From: Pleodorina starrii
Lineage: Eukaryota > Chlorophyta > Chlorophyceae > Chlamydomonadales > Volvocaceae
DNA: 64,000 nucleotides
Direction: 5' to 3'
Assembly (NCBI GenBank): GCA_030267565.1
Contig: BRXU01000012.1
Span: forward strand, 3,036,501 to 3,100,500
Every line of letters starts with the position of its first letter. Within the stretch, counting starts at the first letter, position 1. Below the pieces are notes generated by a model. It was not told the DNA's origin. It saw only the letters and a program-made list of their open reading frames with translations, and made no database searches. Below are positions 30,803 through 43,268 of this stretch, piece by piece. The position numbers and the translations under genes are program-made.

Positions 30803-32447
30803 TCATGCCTGAGCCGGGACCGGCGCCGGCGCCGGCGCGGACAGCAGTCCCCCCTTGAGCCGGTACATGTGGCCAAGCACCTGCGCGTCTGCAGTGCGGC
30901 CCTGCGCCTGATACACGCGCTGCAGCTGGCGGAAGATGGACTTGGTGGCGGCCGACAGGCGGCTGTGGCGGTGCAGCGCCACCTCCGCCGCCGCCTCATA
31001 CGCCCGCTCCGCCGCCGCCAGGTCGCCCGCGCCCTCCAGCATCTGGCCCAGCGCCACCCAGCCGCGCATCAGCCGCTCGTGCCGCAAACCGCAAACCGCC
31101 GCCGTCAGCTCCAGGGACTGGCGCTTGCACTCGATCGCGCGCGCGGCGAGCGGTGACGGCGGCGGCGGCTTGCCGCCGCCGCCGCCGCCGCCGTCGCCGC
31201 CCATGTCCGCCTGTGCTCGCTGCCACAGGACGCCGGAAAGGCAGTCTAGCGCTTCCACTCGCCGCGTGTCCGCCGCCGCCAGGTCGCCCGCCGCCACCAG
31301 CCGCTCCGCCACCTCCACCGCCGCCGCCAGCGCCGCCGCGGCGGCGTCGAGCTGCCCGGCGGCCAGCAGTACGGCGCCCAGCGTGTGCCGCAGACTCACC
31401 TCCGCTGGGTGGTGCGCGACGCCGCCGCCGGCGTCGGCGACTCGACAGAACGACGTCCGGCCCGGCTGCGGCGCGAACGTCAGCTGCTCAAGCGCCGCGT
31501 GACAGATGGCCTCGGCGCGGCCGTACTTGCCGGCGGCGCTGAGGTGGCGGGCGTACTGCAGCTGCAGGTCGAGCATCGCGGGGTGCGCGTCGTACAGCGC
31601 GGCGCGGCGCGCCGCCAGCGCCGTGTCGTACAGGGCGTCCACGTCCGTCAGGCGCCGTACATTGACGACGGCGGCGATGCAGGCGCCGCTGCGCGGGCAG
31701 ACAGCTGCCAGGGCGGCGAGGTCGGCGGCCGTGGTGCCCTCCGGGCCGGCCAGGTGCATCCCCTCGTACAGCTCATTGTACCCGCCGTACTCTCGCTGTA
31801 CGGCAGCGACGACGTCCGCCAGCCCGGCGGCGACGCCGCTCCACGCCAGCAGGTCTGCGTTGCGCGGACCCAAGCCGCCGCGCCCGCCGCCGCCACCGCC
31901 CTGGCAAGTGCTCGGCTGCGGCTGTGATGCAGCGGCGCCTGAGGCGGCGGAGGCGGCTGCGTCGCCGCCACCGCCTATCGACCGCAGCGGCGGCAGGGGC
32001 GGCGGACAGATGGCGCTCGACACGACGGTGGGCAGGCTGCCCGAACCCGACGGCAGCGGCGGCAGTATCGTCCGGTGGAACGTCGCGCCCGTGCCCGCGC
32101 CCGCGCCGTACTCACCGCCGAGCCCAGGAATGGCCGGGGCCGAAGCGGCCGCCCCAGCCCCGTCGGCGACAGCCGCGGCGGCGGCGGCAGCGTCCAGCTC
32201 CGGAACCACGCCCCAAGCCATGCGCGATCGCGAGTCCGATTTTATCGGGGACGCAGCGCCTCCGCCTCCGCCACCGCCACTCAGCACCTCGTTCCGCCCA
32301 TACTCCGTGGCGCCGCCTGCCGGCTGCTGCTGCTGCTGCATCTGCAACGGCGCCCAGGACGGCACGCGCGCCACGCCGCGCCGCTGCTGCGACGACGGCG
32401 CGCCAGCGCCTCCGCCGCCGCCACCCTGCCGCAGCGGCGGCAGCGGC

Positions 32448-32494
<47 letters not shown>

Positions 32495-35089
32495 GCCGCG
32501 CGGCGGCGGCGCCTCTTCCATCGCCAGCAGCAGCCCCTGATACAGCACCTCCGCCTCCGCCCACCGCCCCTCCCGCACCAGGAAGCCCGCCAGCGCCTCC
32601 TGCGCCGCCAGCGTCTCCGCCGCAGAGGGCCCGAGCGCCGCGTCCAGGCCCGCCAGAGCGCCGCGCAGCATGCCCTCCGCATCCCCCTCCGCCTCGCGCA
32701 GCGCCGCCAGGACCTGCGCCAGCGCCACCCGGCACTGAAGCACCGGCACGCCGTCGGGGCCGTGGATGGCGTCCAACGCTTCCAGCGCCTTCGGGGGCCG
32801 GGTGGGGTGTGGGTTGTAAAACTTGCTTGAAATTTGGGTTTGGGTCCGACTGGCACGACGGGCATCTCCGGGATTTGGGTCCGCGACGTTACCCATCTGG
32901 GTCGGACAGTGCGGGGTGCGTTTGACCCCACCGGCCCAGGCCACGAGGGGCGGGTGACGGAAGTTAAGGCAACGCCGCCAGGGAATACCGTAGAGCCGGG
33001 AGAGCCGACAGCGAGGTTTCCATGTGTATAGCCGCCGTGGGCGTGGCCGTGGAGGGAGGAAGCCGCGCACTGGGCGCCTGGCGGTGCAGTCGTTCCTGAG
33101 CCACCGCCCCGACGCAACAAGGGGGCGTGCGGACGGCGGACCTCGACGTGCGGCCGCATCCGTCCCGCTGCTGCTGCTGATCGATCAAACTCTACCGTCA
33201 CCTTTTCCCTTCGCCTACGCGCGCGCACTCAAACCCGCCGGCCACTCAAACCACCGCACACACACCCACACGCACCCACGCACACGCCGCACCTGCCGCC
33301 AAGTGATCTCCGCCGAGCGGTACAGCCCCTGCAGCCCCTGCAACCTGCCCAGCTGCGCCAGCAGCGCCGCCATGCGGCCGGATCGGTGGCCCCAGCGCTC
33401 GCCCACTGCACACAGGCAGGCCTCCAGCACGCCCGACGCCGCCGCCCACAGCCCCACCCCCTCCAGCAACGCAGCGTACCGCCGCGCCGCCTCCACCGCA
33501 AACGACACCAGGCGGCTGCCGCCCTCCAGACCTCCGCAACACGCCGAAGATGCCACCGACGCCATTGCCACCCTAAGCGGACATTCGCCGACGCCGACGC
33601 GGACGCCTGCGGCAGCCAGGCTAGGGCTAGCAACGGCGTTGCTCAGGGTGCTGGGGTGGCTGAGGCACACGGCGGTGGCGGCAGCGGAGGCAAGCCCGGC
33701 GCGCTGGCTGCGAGCGCTGGGGGCGCTGAGCACGCTGCCGCCGCCGCCGCCGCGTCCGTTGAACGACACGGGGTGCGCCGGCGCCAGCGAGGAGCACGCG
33801 GCGGCGGCGCCGCCGCCGCCGCCGCGGCCTGCCGCGGCCACGGCGGCGCTGGCGCTCTGGCCGTTGGACGCCGTCGCATGGCGCGACGAGGCGCTGAATG
33901 ATACGGCGCTCTCCGTCAGGGATTGCGACCTGCGGACCAATTGGTTTAGCGCCTCCGGTCTGGCGGTTGGCGGTACAACCGGCGGAGAGGACGGGGGCAT
34001 GCGGCCGCCGAACAGGTCTCGCGCGAAGCGCGTGATGCCGCTCTGGCTGTCCGGCCCGTGCCCGCGGCCGTCGGCGCCCCCGCCCCCGCCGCCGTCGCCG
34101 CTGACCATGTCCTCGAAGCCCCCGCCGTCGCAATCCTGCCCGTCCTCCCCGGGATCCGGCTCCGGCACTCTGCCGAACGCTAGCCTGTCCGAGGTCTCGA
34201 TCTGCCCCGGCAGCAAGTGCCGCTGCGGCGCCGGCGGGGGCGGCAGGCCGCCAGCGACGCCGCCGCCACCCTCCCCGCCTCCTCCTGCTCCTCCTCCTCC
34301 ACCACCACCCTTCCCGCCATCGCTGCCGCCGCCGACCAAGCTGCAGTCCGCCTCCAGCGAGTAGCTTGCCCGGCTGGCGAAGAGGTGCAGCAGCGGCCAA
34401 TGGGCGGTTAGCTGCAGTCGCGCCGACTCGAGTACCGCCTCGCCGACGGCGCGCGCAGCCGCCGGGTCGTCGGGCAGCAGCCCCGGCACGCGGCCGAAGG
34501 CCGCGGCCACCGGCGCCCAGTCGGCGCCGCCCACGGACGACGCCAACTGCAGTCGCGGCGGACGGCCGTTGCCGCCGTCAGCGCGCGGGAGCTGCTTGCG
34601 CAGGACGGCGACGGCGGCGGCAACGGCGCGGATGGCCCGTGGGTCGGTGAAGATGGCGCCGGCGGGGTCTACCAGGAGCCACGCTACGGGCTCGCCAGGC
34701 ATACGGGCCAGGACGCGCTCGGCCGCGTCGCCGGAAACCGCCAGGCAGCCCGGCTGCGGAGCGGGGTGTTCCGCGGGTGTAAAGGGTGCGGCCGCTGCGG
34801 GCGAGGACGGTGCCAAGGGCGAGACGGCGGCGGGTTCAGCGGGCGTTCGGGCTAAGAAGTCGACGTGTAGGAAGGCGGAGTGGTACAGGTGGTCGGCGCC
34901 GTTGGCGGATGGGCCGTCGAGGGCCCAGGCCTCCGACTTGGCCCACGTGCCGCCGGCTCCTGCGGCGGCGATGTGCGACTGTCTGGAGTCCGTTGATGGG
35001 TTGAAGGGCAACAGCGGCGACCTGCGCAGGGGAAGTGTACATAATATTACGGCAGATGCCCGGTTAGTCAGGCCGGCGGTTCGCGGCAT
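30803..35089 (-). CDS. TPR-repeat protein with poly-Ala/Gly linkers
   Basis: Two exons on the minus strand: 35089-33293 (599 codons, ATG at 35089) and 32788-30803 (661 codons plus stop), joined in phase 0 through a 504-bp intron (GTGCGG to CCGAAG), about 1,260 residues. The join restores SAEITWRQ-ALEALDAIHG, a TPR helix pair. TPR-like repeats occur around residues 590-700 (for example YRSAEITWRQALEAL, AEVLYQGLLLA) and again at the C-terminus (ARHLSAAGKYGRAEAICHAA, LGAVLLAAGQLDAAAAALAA, AALAQ-type GDLAAAERAYEAA). The N-terminal 250 residues (AWLLVDPAGAIFTDPRAI, LPDDPAAARAVGEAVLESARL) form an unidentified folded region. Between them lie long Gly-, Ala- and Ser-rich linkers coded by GGC/GCC runs. 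TPR proteins act as scaffolds; no specific partner or compartment can be read. Length and linkers are typical of volvocine proteins. It is divergent from the biotin gene. Confidence 0.8.
32450..32494 (-). repeat. GCC/GGC trinucleotide run encoding poly-alanine
   Basis: A pure trinucleotide run inside the TPR gene's second exon, read on the minus strand as a block of about 15 alanines after PPPRG. Length variation is likely. Confidence 0.85.
32789..33292 (-). other. Single intron of the TPR gene
   Basis: The boundaries are chosen because they restore the frame and a TPR helix. No element is recognised inside. Confidence 0.7.
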
Positions 35090-36404
35090 ACCGGCCAGGA
35101 CGCGTGTGAATTAGCATTTGCATGGCAGGGGCGCGTTCAGGTTAGCAATCACCGCTAGGCGGGAAGCGCAGGCGGTTTCTGGGAATGGATAGGAATTGTC
35201 ACGTTCATGCGCGCGAAACACCAGAGAAACCGGACTCTTGCGTTCAGTGCCAGGCCAGCCAGGCCAGTCATGCAACCTTCAGCACTTCAATAATAGAGAG
35301 CAACAACGCACGCAGCGCACATCGCAAGGTTGTAACCAATTATGCTTGAAAAGCAGGACGCTGAGCACAGGGAAATGCACCGGCAGCAACGGGGCTGAAC
35401 AAGGGCCCCGTGATCATGATATATACGGTTACGCACCGCAGAGGCCTTTCCGGAAAGCCCCCGAGTCCGTGTTCAGTGTGTCCAAATGGCCTGACGAGTG
35501 ATCAGTGTCAACTTCTTGCTCAAGCATCCGCCTTACCGTGGAGACAAGGGAGCATCGCACGCCATAAGTGCTCTCTTTGGGTCCATGCCTATGTGATTTA
35601 AAATTGCCTTGGTGAACGCGCTCGAGGGGATGGAAGGGTGCACCAGGGCGACATGTGTCGCAGGGCCAAAAGCGTCCGAGTCCAGAGCGGCGCCACCAGT
35701 GAACAGTGGAAGGACAGCCTCCTCCATGACCATCTGAATGGTCGGTTCGTCATCTCCATTTGGCGTAGCGGCGAGCCGGCTCAGCAGCCAGCTCAGCCTG
35801 ACCCCAAGCGCGAACTCGGACGCCACGACAGCGTCCGTGCGCGGATGCAAGGACGGAGAAGACTGTGTAGGGGAAAATTTGGGGAAGTCCAGACACTTGC
35901 TGGGCCGCTCGTGTCGCGAGGCTGACTGACCCATCTTTGCAGGGCCAACCTACAATTGCCGCGCGATAATTGTCTAACAAGCGGCAGTCTACTGCTTTAT
36001 GTATGCCGTTAAAGAAATGTCTTCGGAAAGCCCTGCCGAGCCTGCAGGTTATACAGGCATCGGGCTGATTAATGAGGCAATAAGCTGTAAACGTATCTCG
36101 CTCGGCAGCGTTATGCGCGGCTCGTTTAAAGCTATCGGATTGACACTTGCGGGCAAGGGCGTTCATTTGTCAACCTCCGCGTGCGACAGCCGTACATGCA
36201 TGCATTTCTAATACCGAGTCGCAGTAGATTGGTGCGTGATTTGATCTGGACGGAAGGTTTTCTATTGTCAAATTGCATGTCCTCGGTTCATCTTGCGCGA
36301 AGACTATGTGCGTCGCCTACTGTAACTAACGGCTGCATGCCCATCGCTGCGGTCTCGGTCCTTCCAAGCTCGCGCACATCTATACACCGCGAGCTGCGCC
36401 TCTC
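35090..36404. other. Interval between divergent TPR and biotin genes
   Basis: This 1.3-kb stretch presumably holds both promoters and 5' leaders. Minus-strand open frames at 35533-35934 (with TIQMVMEEAVLPLFTGGAAL) and 35750-36166 overlap in different frames. The first reads somewhat like protein, but I recognise no domain and no splice pattern, so I do not call a gene. Confidence 0.45.
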
Positions 36405-39400
36405 ATGACAAACGAGCGCCGATGTCTTGTTTGGCTGACAACCAGCCGCCGGCACCTCAAGAACCTCGCTGCCACCTCTAAAGCCTGGCGATTCTGCTCG
36501 ACGACCGGGGGAGCAGCAACGCCGTCCGGCCGCCATGCCCCAGGAGAGCCCCCACCGTCGCAGCAGCCACGCCACAGCGCCAATGCGGAAGCATCTTCTT
36601 CGCCGGCGGTAGCGCCCGCTGCAGCACCGCACGCGGGCGCTCGCCTCCCGCTGGCGGTGCCGGCTTTCAGCATCTGGGGAGCCAACACGAACGTGGGCAA
36701 GACGCTGGTGAGCGTGGGTCTGGCCCACGCCGCCGCGGCCAACCAGGTGAGGAGCGACGCACGCAACGCGCGCGCCAAGTGAGGGCAGCGGGCCAGGGCC
36801 AAGCGTACCTCTCTACCTCTGGCTCCCTGGCCAGTACGGCCCGGGACCCCACACCTACCTGCCTCGCAACTACCTGTCGTCTTGCGGGCCTGCTCTCACC
36901 CACCCACCGGTGCAGCACTAATCGGCGGCGGCCTGGCGGCTTCGGAGCGCGGCGCACGTAGCTCTCCAGCTATTCACCGTTCCCGCTCGCTCCAGGATGC
37001 GGTATCTGTTGGGAGGTGGTGGGACGGAGGCGGTCTCATGTGGCCGAAGGCGCCCCCCACACCCCGGCCACCGCTACCCCTCCTCTCCCTTCCCTCCCTC
37101 CCCACACATACACACACGCACACGCACACACCCGACCCTTGCCCTCTATCGTACTTGCTGCCGTGCAGGTCTCTCTGTCGTACGTGAAACCCGTCCAGAC
37201 CGGCTTCCCCGAGGACTCGGATGCTCGGCTCGTGGTGAGGGACGGGGGGAGGCGGGGAGGGAGGAGGGGGGGGGAGGGGGGGGGGAACGGGGGGTTTCCT
37301 GTGATGGGGAGGGTCAGGGGGGAAGGGGGGCAGCCCGCGACCGATGCGATGGCTTGGCGCAAGTGCCGTGCTGTGCTGTGCTGTGCTGCGTTCCCGAGCC
37401 GTTGCTGACTACCGCTGGGCTGCCAGCACGACCCGCCGTCGCAATGCCCTGACCTGACGGTCGGTTGCGGGCAAGTTGCAACCCGGCCGTACCCAGACCT
37501 CCGTCTTTGTGCCGTACTGTCGTACTGATATGCTGTGGCCCTGTTGTACGGCACGGACCAGGCGCTGGCCTGCGGCGGGCAGCTGGGTATGGGACCCCAC
37601 GCCGCCCGGACCGCGGTCATGGCGGGCTTCGATGCCGGCGGCGGCGACGGCGGCGGGGCGGGACCCGGCGTCTCGTCCCGCTGTACGACATTGTTCGCCT
37701 GGCGCCACGCCGTCAGTCCCCATCTGGCGGTGAGATTGGAAGGTGGGTGCGCCGATGCGCCGCCAGCCTTGTGCCTTGTGCTTGTCTAATGGCTCCAGGG
37801 TTGGGTCGGGTCGGGTCGGTCGTACTTGAAGCCTTGATGAGGCAACCCCATTCGTACATGGTGCACCGCGCCGCTCCCCGCCGCCGCCACCGCCCGCCGC
37901 CGCCCCCCGCGGTGCCCCCCTCCCCGCAGGCCGGGGCGTCAGTGACCAGGAACTGGCGGAAGCGACTGCCGTACATGTACAGCAGGAGATGGACGACCTT
38001 GTGCGTGCGGCGGCCAGACATGGCGGTCCCGACGGCAGCGTCGCGGTGGCGGCAGCGGTGGCGGAAGCGGCCGTCTCCGCTGCCGGCACCGGCGGTGCCG
38101 CTGCGTCGAGCAGCGGAGCGGGTGCTGCGGGCGGGGGCAGGACTACAACAGCAGCAGCAGGCGGTGGAGGCGGTGGCGGTGGCGGCGGTGGCGGCGGCGC
38201 GCTGTTGCTGCTGGAGACGGCCGGTGGGGTGACCAGCCCCGCACCCTCGGGGCGCTTGGCGGTGAGTGGCGGTGACTCAGTGAAGCCGCTGCCTCTCCTT
38301 CCTCCTTCCCACTCTCCTTTCCCCTCTTTATGTGTGCGTGCGTGTGCGTGTGTGTGTGCAACTGTCTCTACCTGTCGCGCCTCCGGAGCGGCTTTCGACG
38401 TCCACCGCCCCAACGCGCGCCTCCGGAGGGGATGGCTGAGCTGAGCTTTGGTTGGCACGGCTACTTCGCCCTCACCTGGGGCCCCCACCCCACCCAGCCG
38501 CCGACACCCAGCACTGCCCGCCTTGCCCTGCGGGATGCCCTAGGCGACCCTCGGCCAGGAAACCCTTGCCCGCCCGCCCAGCCCTCCCCTTGCCCACTAC
38601 CCTCCCTGCTCCCCTCGCTCCACTCGCCCTCTCCCGCACACGCTCCCGCCGCCCCTTCTGCCCCACCCTGCCCCTCCTGCCGGCCGCCCGCCCGCCCGCC
38701 CGCCCGCCCGCCCGCCCGCGTGTCAGTGTGACGTGTTTCGGCCGCTGCGTCTCCCCGCGGTGCTGGTGGGCGACCCCCGCCTGGGGGGCATAGCCGCCAC
38801 GCTGTCGGCGTACGACAGTTTGGTGGCTCGCGGCTGGGATGTGGAGGCGGTGGTGATGGTGGGCCAACACACGGCGGCGCCGGTGCAGGTGCCAGCAGCG
38901 CAGGTGCCTGCGGACCAACACCAACACCAACAGCAGCAGCAGCAGCAGCGGCAGGTGGTGGTGGCGGTGGTGGTGTGGTGGTGGTGTTTGAAAAATGAAA
39001 GGAGTATTTTGGGGGGACTTTGGGTTGGGGAAGGGTACGGCAGCAAAAAAAGCGCGCGGGGCATCCGATGGGGTGGGGGACGGGGCGGTGAGCCTGGGGA
39101 GGGAGGCAAAATATCTTTTGATGAGCTAGATGAGAGAGCGACACCCCCCCCCCCCGACCTGACGAGCTGACTCAGCCCCTTGAGGCCTCTTGACCTCCCC
39201 CCGATGGCTCCCCAGGCAGGTGACGGCGCCGCTGGCGGGACCAACGGTGGCGGCGGCGCCGCCGCCGCCGCCGTGCCGCTGGACAATCTGTCGTTCATCC
39301 GGGAGTACTTTGGCGGCGCCGCCGCTGCCGTACACCGCCTCGGCGCGCCGCCTCCGGAGGTGGTGGGCGTGCCTGCGTGCCCGCCTCCGCCGCAGGTGAG

Positions 39401-42400
39401 CCGCCGCCGCCGCCGCCACCACCATCCGGATTCGATTCGGTCGGGAGCTGTACCCCTGGGACGTTGAACGCGGTGCCGCCCCGGTGGCGAAGACTGGACG
39501 ATGAGGGGGGCTTGGCTGCTGCAAACCCGGATATAACCCCGCAACTGCACTACCTTGCCTCTCCCCCACCTCCCCACACACATTGCCGCCCTCCCACCGC
39601 TGCCCTGCCCCCCTCGCTGCCCTCCCACTCCCCTCCCATCGCTGCCCTTCCCCACTCCGTACGACACCGCTCGCAGGGTCACGACACTCGTACACAGGGC
39701 CTGGACCCCGGCTTGCGCTCCTGGCTATCCTCCTCCCTGCCCGCCTTCACACAACTGCTGACGGCGCTGCGGGCCCGCCACCACCGCCGCGTCGCGTCGC
39801 TGCTGGCGGGCCGCGCCGCGGCGGAGGCGCGCCTGTGGTGGCCCTTCACCCAGCACGCAGGACTGACCCACGGGTCGGCGACCATCGTCGACGGCCGCTG
39901 CGGCGAGACCTGGACGGCGCTGGCGGTGGCGCCGCCGCCGGAGGCGGCGCCGGCGCTCGTCCCACTGTACGACGCCAGCGGCAGCTGGTGGACGCAGGCG
40001 GCGACGCCGGCGCTTCAGCCGGAGATCGCGCGCGCGGTGTCGTACGCGGCGGGTCGCTACCTGCACGTGCTGTTTGCGGAGGTGGGACACGAGCCGGCGC
40101 TGCGCGCGGCGGAGGCGCTGCTGGGGCCCTCCGGCCCCGGCGCCGGCTGGGCTGCCCGCGTGTTCTTCTCCGATGACGGCTCCACCGCCGTTGAGGTGGC
40201 GCTCAAAATGGCCTTCCGCAAGTTCCTGGCGGATCGAGGAGAGCTGAGCGGCGCGGCGCCAGCCGCCGCCGCCGCCGCCTCCGGCGGCGGCGGCGGCGAG
40301 TTGTTAGTGTTGGGTCTCCAGGGCGCCTATCACGGCGACACGCTGGGTGCTCAGGACTGTGTGGCTCCCAGTGTGTTCAACGGGCCGCTGCAGTCGCCCT
40401 GGTACCGGGGCAGGGGGCTGTTCCTGGAGCCGCCGTACATTGGAATGCGGCAGGTAAGGGCAACGGTAACGGTAACGGTAACGGTCGAGTGACTGACCGG
40501 GGACCTCTTTCGGTTGCCTCTGTGGGCCATCGGCCATCGGCCATCCCCCTGCCCCCGCCCCTCCCCCCTTATATAAAGGATCATATCACTCCCTGATCCC
40601 CCTCCACCCCCACCCCCGATTCGATACCGTTTACGGGCTCCGGCCTATACGTGGATAACCCCCCGCCCCGACACGGGCAACGAGCTACACCCGCTGCTGT
40701 GTGTTTGCCGCAGGGCCGCTGGCGGATCCTGGATCCACCCGCCTGGCTGCTGTCCCGCCGCGGCGCCGGGGAGCTGCCCACGTGGGCCTCCCTGGAGGAC
40801 GTACTGTCGTACGGCAGAGGCGGTTGCGGCGGCGACGAAGACCCCGCCGACGACTCCGCCGCTGCGCTGGCGGCAGCCTACCGGTCGTACATCGAATCGG
40901 CCATGGACGAGTTCGAGGCTGCCGCCGCTGCTGCCGCTGGCGCCGCTGCTGCCGCTGGCGCCGCCGCTGGCGCCGCCGCCGGCGGCGGCGGTGTTTCTCG
41001 GCCCGCGGCTCGCCTCGCTGCTTGCATCATGGAACCTCTGCTGCAGGGCGCGGGGGGAATGTTGGTGGTGGAGCCGGGCTTCCAGAGGGCCATGGCGGAG
41101 GTAGGGGAAGGAGGGAGGGAGGGAGGGGGGCGGGAAGGAAGGAAGGGAGGGGAGGACGTGCGAAAGGCCCGACGGAGAAGTCGCCCGGCACCGCCATTGC
41201 CGCCACGGCCACTGGTTATTGTCGTCCCAGTCGTACCGTGAAGGGTACGACTTGTGTTCTCGCTTGCGCTCCCAATGGCCGGGTCCCCCTGTCCCCCCCC
41301 TCCCTCCCGGGCTGCCGATGGTGCTCCGCCTGGGTTGCTGTCTGTTTGAACTCGCTGCCCGGATCCGGATCCGGATGTATGTTGACCCGGATCTGATCCG
41401 GTTCTGGATCCAGATTACCACCCACCGTATGCCACCAGGCTCAGCGGCTGTCGATCGCCCCGCTGCCCCGCTGCCATTCGTGAGCGGCTGTTGTCACCAT
41501 CCACCTGACCGCCCTGCCTCTGCTCTCCCCACTCCCCAGCGCCCTCCCCGTTCCCGTCCCAGCTCTCCCCCTCCCGCCCGCGCCTCTCACGCGACACGCC
41601 TCCCGCCGCCCTCCTTCCACCTCCTTCCGCCGCCCTCCTTCCCTTCCGTCGCGCACGCACGGTCACCGTTCCCCGCCCTCCTTCCCCTCCTCCCCTCCCC
41701 CCGCCCTCCCACTCAAACCCTCCCCCCTTTCCTCCCTTCCCCTCCCCCCTTCCCTCCCCTCCCGCCACCCGCCCTCCTTCTCTTTGCAGGTGTGTCGCGC
41801 CCGGCGCCTGCCCCTCATCCTCGACGAGGTCTTCAGTGGACTGTACCGCACCGGCGCCCTCACCGCCGCCGCGGCGCTGGGCATCACGCCCGACGTGGCG
41901 GCGTACGGCAAGCTGCTGACGGGAGGTGCCGCGCCGATGGCCGTCACGCTGGCCAGCGACGCCGTGTTCCGGGCCTTCAGCGGACCCAGCAAGGTACGAC
42001 AGCTGCGTCGACTTGGGGCCGTGTGTCGTGTCGTGACGTGTGTTGTCGTGTGTATGCACCCCCCCCCCCCAATCTGGCCCCGCCCCCCATCTGCCATCTC
42101 CCCCGCGCCATTTGGTTTGGCCGCCGCCCTCACCGGGGTCCCTCCCCGCCGCCACCCAACAACCACTGCCGCCCATCCCCCGTCTCTTGCCCCCCGTCCC
42201 CCGTCCCCCCACCGGCGTTGCCCTGCCATCCAACCAACCGTCAACGCACGGCACACGGCACACGTCGTTTGAACGACATCCCACACGCGATGGTACGACA
42301 ATGCCCACGGCGACGGCGACGTCGTCATCTCGTCATCTCGTCATCTCGTCGGCGACGGCGACGTCGGCGACCGCAGCTCTTTGCGTTGCTGCACGGCCAT

Positions 42401-42928
42401 TCGTACACGGCCTACCCGGTGGGCTGCGCCGCCGCCGTGGCCTCCCTGGAGCTCCTTTCCAACCCCGAAACCAACCCCAGCGTCTGCGCGCCGTGCCGCT
42501 GCCCCAAGACCCCCGCCTGCGCCTCCCCCTGCGGCCGCCTGCTGCCGCTGTGGGACGAGCAAGGCGAGGTTTCGGAGCTGTCGTACCATCCCCTCGTCAG
42601 CCGCGTCGCGGCGGTCGGGACGGTGCTGGCGGTGGAGCTGGCGGCGGAAGCGACCCACGGGTCGGCCGGCGGCGGCGGCGGTGGGTATGGCTCCGTGAGT
42701 GCCGTACAGGTGGTACGGCGGCTGCGCGACGCGCACGGCATCTACGCGCGGCCGTTGGGGCCGGTGGTTTACCTGATGGTACCGCCGACGGCTCGTCGGG
42801 AGACGGCGGCCTGGCTGGCGGCGAGTTTGAGGGCGGCGCTGGATTGGTGCGCGGTGGGCGGGAATGGCGGCTGCGGCGGTGTCGCGAGCGGGGGGCAGGG
42901 GGCCGGGGAGGAGGGCGTTGTGGTTTGA
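36405..42928 (+). CDS. BIO3-BIO1: Bifunctional dethiobiotin synthetase / 7,8-diaminopelargonic acid aminotransferase
   Basis: This fused enzyme does the two middle steps of biotin synthesis: KAPA to DAPA (PLP-dependent transamination) and DAPA to dethiobiotin (ATP-dependent), in mitochondria in plants. Exons: 36405-36746, 37169-37234, 37562-37742, 37930-38261, 38727-38954, 39216-39395, 39677-40453, 40714-41100, 41790-41993 and 42377-42928; all join in frame, about 1,082 residues. The synthetase half shows the P-loop FSIWGANTNVGKTLVS, YVKPVQTGFPEDSD, FAWRHAVSPHLA, LLLLETAGGVTSPAPSG and FRPLRLPAVLVGDPRLGG. The aminotransferase half shows LWWPFTQH, FFSDDGSTAVEVALKMAFRK, GAYHGDTLGA, LPLILDEVFSGLYRTG, YGKLLTGG (PLP lysine) and LLHGHSYTAYPVGC. 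The first ~35 residues (Arg/Ser-rich, MTNERRCLVWLTTSRRHLKN) look like a mitochondrial presequence. Gly/Ala/Gln-rich inserts make it longer than the plant enzyme (about 830). The exon 3 start and exon 5 end are the least certain; exon 7 could start at 39698. Confidence 0.95.
40629..40662 (+). repeat. Dispersed motif copy in BIO3-BIO1 intron 7
   Basis: GTTTACGGGCTCC followed by GGCCTATACGTGGATAAC and a C-run, ending about 51 bases before the exon 8 acceptor (40713), in the sense orientation. The preceding bases GATACC also match the copy at 45019. Confidence 0.8.
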
Positions 42929-43226
42929 GCTGGGGGGCTGAGGGCTGGGGGTTTGGGAGTTTGGGGGTTGGGGGTTGGGGGGACGGGGTGGAGGGTTTGC
43001 ACATATGTGCTGTGGCGGCCTGCTGCATCCTACACTGCTCTGGAGCTGCCTGGAGGGGGGGCGGGTCACAGCCAGCGCTGCAGTTGTGTGTGTGTGGGGG
43101 GGGGCTCACTCCTCTGGGGGTGGTTTTATAAGTGGGGGATCGGTCCTCGAATGGCCGTGAATGGCGACCAGTGTGTGTGGGGGGGGGGGGGGCAGCTCGC
43201 GCTGGTTGGCTGGCTTTGCTTTGCTG

Positions 43227-43268
<42 letters not shown>

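Noticed and set aside
35533..35934. A minus-strand 133-residue protein
   Set aside because: It overlaps another minus-strand frame, has no recognised domain or splice partner, and lies in the divergent promoter interval.
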